64,000 nucleotides of DNA from Mesorhizobium sp. B2-7-2 (lineage in GTDB: Bacteria; Pseudomonadota; Alphaproteobacteria; Rhizobiales; Rhizobiaceae). Positions 42,750 through 50,765 of this stretch are shown here, piece after piece (position 1 is the stretch's first letter; each line of letters begins with the position of its first letter). The notes below the pieces were generated by a model. The model was not told the DNA's origin. It did no database searches and saw nothing but the letters and a program-made list of their open reading frames with translations. The stretch covers positions 1 to 64,000 of the forward strand of contig NZ_VFTZ01000009.1 of the NCBI RefSeq assembly GCF_006440775.1, in the 5' to 3' direction. A program made the position numbers and the translations under genes.

Positions 42750-43646
42750 ATGCAGAAAGTCAGGAAGGCAGTCATCCCGGTGGCGGGGCTCGGAACGCGG
42801 TTCCTGCCGGCGACCAAGTCGATGCCCAAGGAGATGCTGCCCGTCGTCGACAAGCCTGTCGTGCAATATGCCGTCGACGAGGCGTTCGAGGCCGGCATCG
42901 AGCACATCGTCTTCGTCACCGGCCGCAACAAGGCGGTCATCGAGGATTATTTCGACCTGCATCCTGAACTGATCGGCACGCTGGAGCAGACCGGCAAGAA
43001 GGCGCAGTTGCAGTCGCTGGAGAGCCTGCTGCCGGAGGCCGGCGCCACCTCCTTCATCCGCCAGCAGTCGCCGCAGGGCCTCGGCCACGCCGTATGGTGC
43101 GCGCGCGAGGTGATCGGCAATGAGCCTTTCGCGCTGCTGCTTCCCGACATGGTGTCCTTCGGCGCGCGCGGCTGTCTCGCCGAGACGGTCGATCTCTATC
43201 AGCGGACCGGCGGCAATGTGATCGCCGTCGAGCGCTGCGAGCCGGCCGAAACCAGCAAATACGGCATTGTCGGCCGCGGCGCCGACGTGGCATCCGGCTT
43301 CGAAGTGACGGCGATGGTCGAAAAGCCCGCGCCGGCCAATGCGCCGTCCAATTTCTACATCAATGGTCGCTACGTTCTGCAGCCGGAGATATTTGCCCTG
43401 CTTGGCAATCAGCAGCGCGGCGCCGGCAACGAGATCCAGCTCACCGACGCCATGGTTCGCCTGGCTCAGAGCCAGCCTTTTTACGCTCAGCCTTTCGACG
43501 GTCGCATGTTCGACTGCGGCTCCAAGGAGGGCTTCATCGAGGCGACCATCGCCTTCGCCCTGGCGCGCGACGACATGGAGGGCCCTGTCTTCGAGATGCT
43601 GCAGCAATTTGTCCGGTCGCATGAGCGCCGGGAAGTAGCCGCATAA
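42750..43646 (+). CDS. exoN: UTP-glucose-1-phosphate uridylyltransferase (GalU/ExoN)
   Basis: A 298-residue enzyme with the nucleotidyl-binding [18 protein letters not shown] at 12-29, [27 protein letters not shown], a [10 protein letters not shown] with the metal Asp, and [13 protein letters not shown] with the substrate Lys. It makes UDP-glucose from glucose-1-phosphate and UTP, the donor for the exo glycosyltransferases and for Ugd. The start has AGGAAGAG upstream. The gene is in the standard exo position before exoP. Confidence 0.93.
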   Translation: MQKVRKAVIPVAGLGTRFLPATKSMPKEMLPVVDKPVVQYAVDEAFEAGIEHIVFVTGRNKAVIEDYFDLHPELIGTLEQTGKKAQLQSLESLLPEAGATSFIRQQSPQGLGHAVWCAREVIGNEPFALLLPDMVSFGARGCLAETVDLYQRTGGNVIAVERCEPAETSKYGIVGRGADVASGFEVTAMVEKPAPANAPSNFYINGRYVLQPEIFALLGNQQRGAGNEIQLTDAMVRLAQSQPFYAQPFDGRMFDCGSKEGFIEATIAFALARDDMEGPVFEMLQQFVRSHERREVAA

Positions 43647-43813
43647 TGCCCATCTTTCGGGTGCATATGCGGTTTCGCGATGGCGCGACAGCCACACCAG
43701 CGCCCGGGCCTTCCGGCCCGGCGCATCCTGGCAGCAACGTTGCGCGGTCTTTTCTGGTCACGACGCCGATCTACCAAGGCCGATAGCGCCTGCAACCTGG
43801 AATTGGACCGAAA

Positions 43814-46195
43814 ATGAACTATGCCACCTTCCCCCTCGACAAGAGGATGCCGTTGCCCAGCACCGATCCGGAAAAGGGTGAAGACTTCATCGATATCGAG
43901 CGTCTGCTTGGCATGGCCGCCCGACAGGCCAAGGTGGTGGCGGTCTGCGCCATTATCGGTCTGTGCCTGGGCGTCATCTATCTGCAGACTACGCCCAAGC
44001 AGTATACGGCGGTCGCCAGCGTTTTGATCGATGAAGGGCTGAACAAGGTCGTCGACGACATCTCGGCGGCGAGCGCCACGGTGCAAACGGACGCGACGAT
44101 TCTCAGCCAGATAGAGGTTCTCAACTCGGCGCGGCTGGCGTCTGTGGTGGTCGACAAGCTGAAGCTCGATCAGAACCCGGACTTCATGAGCCCGCCGCAG
44201 TCGGCTTTGGCCAAGGGTGTGGGGTTCCTGCGCAGTATTGTCGGCTATTTCCGCGGCAGCTCGGCAAGCGAGCTCCCCGGCATCGAGAATGTCGACGCCG
44301 CGACGCGCGAAGCCATGATCAAGACCGCGACCCACGACTACGCGGTTCTCATGCTGCAGACCGGGTTGCTGGCGGATCGCGTCGGCCGTGCCAACGTTAT
44401 CAGCATCGGTTATCAGTCGACAAATCCGGCACTCGCCACGGCCATCACCAAGGCCTATGCCGACGCCTATCTGGCCGACCAGCTCAACGCCAGCTTCGAC
44501 GCCACCGAGCGCGCGGCCTTGTGGCTGCAGGGCCGGCTCACGGAGTTGCGTGAAAGCTCTCAGCGGGCAGCTATGGCCGTCGAGAAGTTCAGGGCCGAAC
44601 ATGGATTGTCTGCCAACAGCGACGGACAACTCCTGAGCGACAAGCAGCTCGCCGATCTCAACGCACAGCTCATCGTCGCCCAGGCCGATACCGCCAGAGC
44701 CAGCGCCCGCTATCAGCAATACAAGGCGATCGTCGAAAGCGGTTCCGAAAGCGCCTTCAACGATTCGGCCATCGGCGCCGACCAGCCGAGCAGCTCGGTC
44801 ATCATCGCGCTCAAGACCCGCTATCTGGCCATTGCCAAGCGCCTGCAGGACGTCGAGACGAATTTTGGCAAGGATCACCCGCAAGCGGTCGCGCTGGCCA
44901 AGGAAAAGGCCGATGTCTCGGCGCAGATCTTCGGCCAGTTGAAACAGCTCACCGAAAGCTACCGCAACGATTTCGAGGTGGCGCAGGCGCGCGAAACGGC
45001 TTTGCGCGACAAGATTTCCACCGCCGCCGGCAAGAGCTCGATCGACAACCAGTCGCAGGTGAAGCTCAAGGAGCTTGACCAGCAGGCACAGGCGCTCACC
45101 ACGCTCTATCAGACCTTCCTCAGCCGCTATGAGGAAGCTTCGCAGCAGCAATCCTTCCCGGTCGGCAAGGTCCGCATCATTTCCGACGCGACGATGCCGC
45201 TCGCGGCTTCCAGCCCGCGCACCTTGCGCGTGCTGGCGCTCTCGCTGGTGCTCGGCCTGATGCTTGGCGCCGGCTTCGGCGGCCTCAACGAGTTCAACGA
45301 GCGCTTCTTCAGGACGGGCGAGGACGTTCGCGACCGCGTCGGCCTGAAATTCCTCGGTTATCTGCCGACGATCGGCGGCGGCAAGGCCAAGGATACCAAA
45401 GCCGACGACCTGCCGGCCGACGGCAAGGTGGCCAGCCTCTCCGCGGCTGAGAGACGGGCGCGCATGCGCGTCAGCATCGACGCCCCGGCTTCGATGTTCG
45501 CCGAGACGCTGCGTAACGCCAAAATCGCCTTCGACGTGGTGATGGAAGACCGCGGCAGCCGGGTCATCGGCGTCATTTCGGTGCTGCCTGGAGAAGGCAA
45601 GTCGACGGTGGCCGCGAATCTCGCCGGCCTGCTCGCGGCCAACGGTGCCAAGACCTTGCTCATCGACGGCGACCTGCGCAATCCAGGCCTGAGCCGCAGC
45701 CTCGGCATGGAGGCCGAGCAGGGCCTGATGGAAGCGGTGGTCAATGGCCAGACCTGGCAGTCCGTCGGCAAGGTCGATCGTCAGACCAAGCTGGCGATCA
45801 TTCCCGCCGTGCTGCGCGGCCAGTTCTCGCACACCAGCGAGCTTCTGGGCTCGGCCGGCATGCGGCGCTTCATCGAAAACGCCAAGGAGACGTTCGAATA
45901 CATCATCGTCGACCTGCCGCCGCTCGGGCCCGTCGTCGACGCCAAGGCCTTCGCGCCGCTGGTCGATGGCTTCGTCCTGGTCACCGAATGGGGCCGCACG
46001 CCCCGCAACATGGTGCGCTCGATGCTGGAATCCGAGCCCTATATCGCCAATAAGGTGATCGGCGCGGTGCTCAACAAGGTTGATCTGAAGAAGCTGGCGA
46101 AATACGGCTCGCTCGGCGGCTCGGAAAGGTTCTTCGACCGCTATTCGAGCTACTATCTGGAAAAATCGGAGCAGCGTCCCAAGCAGGCCGCCTGA
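43814..46195 (+). CDS. exoP: Exopolysaccharide co-polymerase and tyrosine autokinase ExoP (Wzc-like)
   Basis: A 793-residue inner-membrane protein. A first helix is near residues 38-58 (VVAVCAIIGLCLGVIYL) and begins the Wzz-type periplasmic domain, with long coiled-coil regions around residues 230-440. A second helix (LALSLVLGLMLGAGFGGL) is near 474-491. The cytoplasmic BY-kinase has Walker A VLPGEGKSTVA near 593, Walker A-prime LLIDGDLRNPG and Walker B YIIVDLPPLGPV. The tyrosine cluster FFDRYSSYYLE near the end is the expected autophosphorylation site. It sets chain length and controls export with ExoQ and ExoF. Confidence 0.92.
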   Translation: MNYATFPLDKRMPLPSTDPEKGEDFIDIERLLGMAARQAKVVAVCAIIGLCLGVIYLQTTPKQYTAVASVLIDEGLNKVVDDISAASATVQTDATILSQIEVLNSARLASVVVDKLKLDQNPDFMSPPQSALAKGVGFLRSIVGYFRGSSASELPGIENVDAATREAMIKTATHDYAVLMLQTGLLADRVGRANVISIGYQSTNPALATAITKAYADAYLADQLNASFDATERAALWLQGRLTELRESSQRAAMAVEKFRAEHGLSANSDGQLLSDKQLADLNAQLIVAQADTARASARYQQYKAIVESGSESAFNDSAIGADQPSSSVIIALKTRYLAIAKRLQDVETNFGKDHPQAVALAKEKADVSAQIFGQLKQLTESYRNDFEVAQARETALRDKISTAAGKSSIDNQSQVKLKELDQQAQALTTLYQTFLSRYEEASQQQSFPVGKVRIISDATMPLAASSPRTLRVLALSLVLGLMLGAGFGGLNEFNERFFRTGEDVRDRVGLKFLGYLPTIGGGKAKDTKADDLPADGKVASLSAAERRARMRVSIDAPASMFAETLRNAKIAFDVVMEDRGSRVIGVISVLPGEGKSTVAANLAGLLAANGAKTLLIDGDLRNPGLSRSLGMEAEQGLMEAVVNGQTWQSVGKVDRQTKLAIIPAVLRGQFSHTSELLGSAGMRRFIENAKETFEYIIVDLPPLGPVVDAKAFAPLVDGFVLVTEWGRTPRNMVRSMLESEPYIANKVIGAVLNKVDLKKLAKYGSLGGSERFFDRYSSYYLEKSEQRPKQAA

Positions 46196-46240
46196 GGCGT
46201 GTTTCCGTTCGGAGAGACAGAGATCGGGGGCGGTTCAGCC

Positions 46241-46356
46241 TAGAGCATGATGCCGAAAAGTGTGGAGCGGTTTTCGGACGACATCATGCTCTATCTCTTT
46301 GATTTAGAGCCGGATTCAGATTTCAGGTCGACTCGACCTGAAATCATCCGGCTCTA
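46241..46356. repeat. Pair of intergenic palindromic elements after exoP
   Basis: Unit one (46241-46293) has perfect 12-bp ends TAGAGCATGATG and CATCATGCTCTA around AAAAGTGTGG and GGTTTTCGG blocks. Unit two (46305-46356) has ends TAGAGCCGGAT and ATCCGGCTCTA enclosing a 13-bp-arm palindrome (GATTTCAGGTCGA at 46319-46331, TCGACCTGAAATC at 46333-46345) with one central base. These look like small mobile or REP-like units. They also separate the convergent exoP and phosphatase genes and could fold as bidirectional terminators. Confidence 0.75.
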
Positions 46357-46371
46357 GGAGCGTGAACCGTC

Positions 46372-47142
46372 CTAATCCCGCGAAGACAGCAGCCGGCCGT
46401 ATTTGCCGACGATCCTGAGCGCCGTCAGTCGTCCCGTTTGAAAGGCGCCGGTGTCGATATCGAGGCGGCGTCCGTCGAGTGTCGGAACATTCACGATCGT
46501 GTGTCCGTGCACCACCCAGCGGTCGAGACGGTGCGCCGCCTGGAAGAACTCCTCGCGGATGTTGAGCAGATCGCCCTCGTCTTGCGCCTCGAGCGCCAGG
46601 CCGGGACGGATGCCGGCATGCACGAAGACGAAATGCTCGGAGCAGACCATCGCCGGCAGCGTGCGCAGGAACTCGACATGGCTGGCTGGAATGGCCTCGC
46701 GTATGCGCGCATCGGCCTGCTCGCTCGAACCGTAGAGGCTTATCAGCCGGTCAGGGTCAACGCCGTAGGAGAACAGGGTTTCGCGGCCGCCATAGCCGAG
46801 CCAGGTTTCACGCGAGAGATGACCATCCAGATAGAGGAGCAGCGCGACTTCATGATTTCCCACGAGGCAGATGCGCTGGAAGCCCTTCGGCGGCGGCGCC
46901 ATCAGATGGTCGATCACGCGCCGCGACTGCGGCCCGCGGTCGATATAGTCGCCCAGCATGATGATGATCTTGCGACCGCGGAAGCGCTGCGCATCGATCT
47001 GGATCTTTTGCTCCAGCGCGCGCAGTTCGTCGTGGCAGCCGTGCACGTCGCCGATTGCGTAGACGACCATATCGCGCATGTCCATGACGAGGCGCTCGCG
47101 TGGCGCGGGTCGAGGGCGTCTCGATCGTTGGAAAAGATTCAC
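46372..47142 (-). CDS. Metallophosphoesterase, serine/threonine protein phosphatase type
   Basis: About 256 residues from a GTG at 47142; ATG at 47187 and 47085 are alternatives and no clear SD decides. The calcineurin-like core shows YAIGDVHGCHDEL, IIMLGDYIDRGPQS, LVGNHEVALLLY, and later FVFVHAGIRPG and WVVHGHTIV, together supplying the Asp/His/Asn ligands for two metals. Such enzymes hydrolyse protein phosphates or diadenosine tetraphosphate. It is convergent with exoP. A role in reversing ExoP phosphorylation is possible but only inferred from location. Confidence 0.83.
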   Translation of the reverse strand: MNLFQRSRRPRPAPRERLVMDMRDMVVYAIGDVHGCHDELRALEQKIQIDAQRFRGRKIIIMLGDYIDRGPQSRRVIDHLMAPPPKGFQRICLVGNHEVALLLYLDGHLSRETWLGYGGRETLFSYGVDPDRLISLYGSSEQADARIREAIPASHVEFLRTLPAMVCSEHFVFVHAGIRPGLALEAQDEGDLLNIREEFFQAAHRLDRWVVHGHTIVNVPTLDGRRLDIDTGAFQTGRLTALRIVGKYGRLLSSRD

Positions 47143-47235
47143 GGATTGAGGCTCGGCTACTTGCACTGATCTGCGCCTCGATATCATGCCGAATGCAAAC
47201 AATTCCACACCGGCGCGCGATCGGCAGTCGCGTCG

Positions 47236-47559
47236 TCAGGCGACCTTCAACCGATAGCGGAACAGCGTGTGGTCCAAGAGCAGCCGGATGCGCGGCTCGG
47301 CCTCGGTCGCAATAGCGGCCAGATAAGGCACGCCGGCGCGCATCAGGGCGCCGAGCATCGCCGCGCCGACGACATCATGGATGAGATAGAGCGGATAGGT
47401 CATCAGCCCGATCCGCCGCCAGCCGGGCCAGGAAAAGTCGGGGCGCAGCGACAACGCCATCAGCGCGACAGCCGCCATATAGTGATAGAACATCACCATG
47501 ACGGCAGCCGGGAACCGCAGTATGTCGACGCCGCCGAATGTCGTCTTGTGCTGGGCCAT
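47236..47559 (-). pseudogene. Internally deleted acyltransferase-3 remnant
   Basis: An open frame of 107 residues from the ATG at 47559, with GAAGG upstream. Its first 30 residues (TFGGVDILRFPAAVMVMFYHYM) match the N-terminus of acyltransferase-3 proteins, including the conserved His. It then jumps directly to the C-terminal helices (GLMTYPLYLIHDVVGAAML). About 250 residues in between are missing compared with the usual 350-400. The reading frame survives and the promoter carries a complete TGC box, so it may be expressed, but catalysis is unlikely. An intact short protein with a new role is the alternative. Confidence 0.7.
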
Positions 47560-47603
47560 GCCGTACCTTCGGTATGGCCCCCCACGCAAATTTTAAAGTT
47601 TAT

Positions 47604-47618
47604 TGCTGCGTTGCACAA
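47604..47618. promoter_or_regulatory. TGC-palindrome box upstream of the acyltransferase remnant
   Basis: TGCTGC-GTT-GCACAA lies 45-59 bp before the ATG at 47559. It is the rightmost of the boxes found, marking the edge of the presumed regulon. A partial second unit, TTGCAGTGCGGGACA, follows at about 47626. Confidence 0.52.
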
Positions 47619-47680
47619 TAAGCGATTGCAGTGCGGGACAAATTGGTGAATTGATCCTTAACGCGGTCGTCTGCCGGCGA

Positions 47681-49588
47681 CTACACCCCGATGCCGCGTC
47701 CCTTCAGCGCCGCCGTGATCTCGTCCAGGATCGCCGGATCGTCGATCGTCGCCGGCATTGTCCATTCCTCCTTATCGGCGATCTTCTGCATCGTGCCGCG
47801 CAGTATCTTGCCGGAGCGGGTCTTGGGCAGCCGCTTGATCGTCACCACGGTCTTGAAGGCGGCAACCGGGCCGATCCGCTCGCGCACCAGCCCTACAACC
47901 TCACCTTCGATCGCGCCGCTATCGCGCGACACGCCGGCATTGAGCACCACGAAGCCGAGCGGCACCTGGCCCTTCATGGCATCGGCAATGCCGATGACCG
48001 CGCATTCGGCGACATCGGGATGGGCCGCCAGCACCTCTTCCATGGCGCCGGTCGAGAGCCGGTGGCCGGCGACGTTGATGATGTCGTCGGTGCGGGCCAT
48101 CACATAGAGGTAGCCGTCCTCGTCCATCATGCCGGCGTCGGCCGTCTTGTAGTAGCCGGGGAACTCCTCGAGGTAAGCCTGGCGGAAACGGGCGTCGGCG
48201 TTCCACAGCGTCGGCAGGCAGCCGGCGGGCAGCGGCAGCTTGACCACGACATTGCCGAGCGTGCCGCGCGCCACCTCGTGGCCGGCATCGTCGAGGATGC
48301 GAATGTCGTAGCCCGGCATCGGCACGCCGGGCGACCCGTATTTCACCGGCAAAAGCCCGAGCCCCGCCGGATTGATCGTCATCGGCGAGCCGGTCTCGGT
48401 CTGCCACCAATGGTCGATGACGGGACGGTCGAGCTTCTGCTCCGCCCATTTTATCGTTTCGGGGTCGGCGCGCTCGCCGGCAAGGAACAGCGTGCGGAAC
48501 TTCGACAGGTCGTATTTCGGCACGAACTCGCCCCTGGGATCCTGCCCCTTGATGGCGCGGAAGGCGGTCGGCGCGGTGAACAGCGCTACCACGCCGTGCT
48601 GCGAGATCACCCGCCAGTAGGTGCCGGCGTCCGGCGTGCCGATCGGCTTGCCTTCGAACAGCACGCTGGTGCAGCCATGCAAAAGCGGCCCGTAGACGAT
48701 ATAGGAATGGCCGACCACCCAGCCGACATCGGAAGCCGCCCAGAACACTTCACCCGGCTTGACGCCGAACTCGTGGTCCATGGTCCATTTCAGCGCGACC
48801 ATGTGGCCGCCATTGTCGCGCACGATGCCTTTCGGCTGGCCGGTCGTGCCGGAGGTGTAGATGATGTAGAGCGGGTCAGTGGCTAAAACCGGCACGCAAT
48901 CGACATTGGCGCCGGCGGCGCGTTCGCGCGCAACCGCATCGGCATAGTCGAAGTCGTAATTGTCCTTCATCTCGCAGCGCAGCTGCTCGCGCTGCAGGAT
49001 GAGGCAGGCGTCAGGCTTGTGCTTCGACATCTCGATCGCCTTGTCGAGCAGCGGTTTGTAGGCGACGACACGGCCTGGCTGCAGGCCGCAGGAGGCGGTG
49101 ATGATCAGCTTCGGCTTGGCGTCGTCGATGCGGGTGGCGAGCTCGTGCGAGGCGAAGCCGCCGAACACCACCGAATGCACGGCGCCTAGCCTCGCGCAGG
49201 CGAGCATGGCGATAGCGGCTTCCGCCACCATCGGCATGTAGATGATGACGCGGTCGCCCTTGTCGATGCCGCGATGCCTCAGCACCGAGGCCAGCGCGAC
49301 GACCTCGCGCTTCAATTCGGCATAGGTGAATGTCCGGATTGTGCCGGTGATCGCGCTGTCATGGATCAGCGCCAGCTGGTCGGCGCGGCCGTCCGCGACA
49401 TGGCGGTCGATTGCGTTATGGCAGGTGTTGCAGGTGGCGCCGGTGAGCCAGCGTCCATAGACGCCGGCTTTCGGATCGAAGACCTTTTCGGCCGGCCTAT
49501 ACCAGTCGATCGCCTTCGCCGCCTCGGCCCAGAACCCTATGGGGTCGCTTTTCCAGCCCTCATAGACTTCGTGATAGCGTGAGGCCAT
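47681..49588 (-). CDS. prpE: Propionyl-CoA synthetase (acyl-CoA ligase)
   Basis: A 635-residue ANL ligase from MASRYHEVYEGW at 49588, with GGGAGGAAGG upstream; the longer frame has no SD. The N-terminal CNTCHNAIDRHV is characteristic of propionate--CoA ligases. The AMP-binding P-loop is YTSGTTGQPKGIV, then WWQTETGSPM, YYKTADAGMMDEDGY and RTDDIINVAGHRLSTGAMEE. A C-terminal TRSGKILRGTM holds the catalytic Lys. It activates propionate (or acetate) to the CoA ester with ATP through an acyl-adenylate. It is not linked to the EPS genes by strand or spacing. Confidence 0.92.
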   Translation of the reverse strand: MASRYHEVYEGWKSDPIGFWAEAAKAIDWYRPAEKVFDPKAGVYGRWLTGATCNTCHNAIDRHVADGRADQLALIHDSAITGTIRTFTYAELKREVVALASVLRHRGIDKGDRVIIYMPMVAEAAIAMLACARLGAVHSVVFGGFASHELATRIDDAKPKLIITASCGLQPGRVVAYKPLLDKAIEMSKHKPDACLILQREQLRCEMKDNYDFDYADAVARERAAGANVDCVPVLATDPLYIIYTSGTTGQPKGIVRDNGGHMVALKWTMDHEFGVKPGEVFWAASDVGWVVGHSYIVYGPLLHGCTSVLFEGKPIGTPDAGTYWRVISQHGVVALFTAPTAFRAIKGQDPRGEFVPKYDLSKFRTLFLAGERADPETIKWAEQKLDRPVIDHWWQTETGSPMTINPAGLGLLPVKYGSPGVPMPGYDIRILDDAGHEVARGTLGNVVVKLPLPAGCLPTLWNADARFRQAYLEEFPGYYKTADAGMMDEDGYLYVMARTDDIINVAGHRLSTGAMEEVLAAHPDVAECAVIGIADAMKGQVPLGFVVLNAGVSRDSGAIEGEVVGLVRERIGPVAAFKTVVTIKRLPKTRSGKILRGTMQKIADKEEWTMPATIDDPAILDEITAALKGRGIGV

Positions 49589-49745
49589 CCGCCTTCCTCC
49601 CAAGAAACGTTCTGCCGCCCTGCCATAGACTAAGCCGCGCGTGGCGGCCATGTCTTCCTGCATTTTGGTCGACATCGCCGGCAAACGTCTCTGTTCGGCG
49701 CCTTCGGTGGAGGCGTCGCCGTCACGGTCCGAGATATCAGCCGGC

Positions 49746-49862
49746 TTAAAGCGGCAGCGCCGCCAGCATCAGCCCGACGCCGCCGGCGATCAGGATGGCC
49801 GCCGCAAGCGCCTTCCGATGGCGCTCGAACGCCGTCGGAGCCCGTTCCCAATTGTAACGCAT
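49746..49862 (-). CDS. Small 38-residue membrane peptide
   Basis: A short frame with ATG at 49862 and TAA at 49746-49748. GGGGAG stands eight bases before the ATG. The peptide begins MRYNWERAPTAFERHRK, a basic amphipathic part, and ends with a single hydrophobic helix (ALAAAILIAGGVGLMLAALPL is just over 20 residues, positions 18-38). No family is recognised. It lies between prpE and the second RiPP locus, transcribed towards prpE. The good ribosome site and clear membrane segment support a real gene. Confidence 0.5.
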   Translation of the reverse strand: MRYNWERAPTAFERHRKALAAAILIAGGVGLMLAALPL

Positions 49863-50046
49863 ACAGATCACTCCCCAAAGCCCGGCGGACTCATAGCTTA
49901 CTTAGGGGAAGCAAGGCAAGACTTCGCTAATATTGCCTGCTAGCGGGCAGACACCTGCAGGGTCGATCGTCCTCCTTCGCTATGCATGGCGATGGACAGC
50001 CTTGCGGCGCCGCGCTAATTGCTTTTTCAGCGAAGGGAGCGGGCGG

Positions 50047-50334
50047 ATGGCTGAAATCGGCTCTGAAACGGTGCTGCGCATGGCGGACGATGCGTCCGTG
50101 CAGCATGTCGGCGATGGCGCGGTCGTGCTTTTGGCGCGCAGCGGTCAGCTTTACACCTGCAACGACACGACCGAGGCTTTTCTCGACAAGGTGAACGGCG
50201 CGCGCAAGCTCGACCAGATCGTCGATCTGCTGTCGGAGGAATTCGAGATCGACAAGGCAACGCTCGATCAGGATATGGCCGAATTGGCCGCCGAGCTGGT
50301 GGCTGAAGGCATCCTCGCCGACCCGGACGCGTGA
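50047..50334 (+). CDS. PqqD-like leader-binding protein (RRE) of the second RiPP locus
   Basis: A 95-residue protein from the ATG at 50047 after AAGGGAG. The PqqD pattern is clear: strands GAVVLLARSGQLYTCNDTTEAFL, then helices with LDQIVDLLSEEFEIDKATLDQDM and a last AELVAEGILADPD. Such domains bind leader peptides and pass them to the modifying enzymes. It is first in a three-gene operon with a B2-like protease and a kinase, overlapping the next gene by TGATG. Confidence 0.85.
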   Translation: MAEIGSETVLRMADDASVQHVGDGAVVLLARSGQLYTCNDTTEAFLDKVNGARKLDQIVDLLSEEFEIDKATLDQDMAELAAELVAEGILADPDA

Positions 50335-50765
50335 TGGCCGACGGACCGGTCCTGCGCGCCTTGTTCCGCGTCCATTTGTGGCTCAGCGCCCGGCTGATGC
50401 CGGTGCTGGTCGGCCGGCGCGATTTCGAAAGCGTGTTGAAACTGGCGCCGCTGCAGTCGCCCGCACCCTATCGCGACTTGCCCTGGACCTACATCGTCCA
50501 TCGCGTCAAGCGGACGGTGCGACGCCCCTGGCTGATGCGCGACCGCAGATGCCTTCGCGAAGGTCTGCTCGGCTTCCGCTTTCTGCGCATGGCCGGTCTT
50601 GATCCAGAGCTGCGTTTCGGCGTCGACGCCAAGTCGATGCACGAGCCTCGCCTGTCGGCGCATTGCTGGGTCTGCCTCGACGGCACGCCGGTGATCAGCG
50701 ACAGCCAGCCCGGCATGGTGGAGATCTACCGCCACCCGGCCAGCATGAAGGCGCCAGCCGCTTGA
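50334..50765 (+). CDS. B2-like leader protease of the second RiPP locus
   Basis: A 143-residue transglutaminase-like cysteine protease. Cys73 lies in LMRDRRCLREGLLGFRFLR and His110 in PRLSAHCWVCLDGTPV, the same spacing seen in lasso B2 enzymes. The N-terminal half is helical with no clear signal peptide. It shares no cyclase partner in this locus, so the cleavage product would be linear unless another enzyme acts. Its stop overlaps the kinase start by TTGA. Confidence 0.85.
   Translation: MADGPVLRALFRVHLWLSARLMPVLVGRRDFESVLKLAPLQSPAPYRDLPWTYIVHRVKRTVRRPWLMRDRRCLREGLLGFRFLRMAGLDPELRFGVDAKSMHEPRLSAHCWVCLDGTPVISDSQPGMVEIYRHPASMKAPAA

Noticed and set aside
43731..43750. GCAACGTTGC near the start of exoP as another regulatory box
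   Set aside because: It is a simple 10-bp palindrome without the two TGC half-sites and three-base spacer of the other boxes.
43487..45832. 781-codon open frame on the minus strand opposite exoP
   Set aside because: It mirrors exoP codon structure in GC-rich DNA, has low-complexity Arg/Ala/His/Leu composition and matches no family; exoP motifs are unambiguous.
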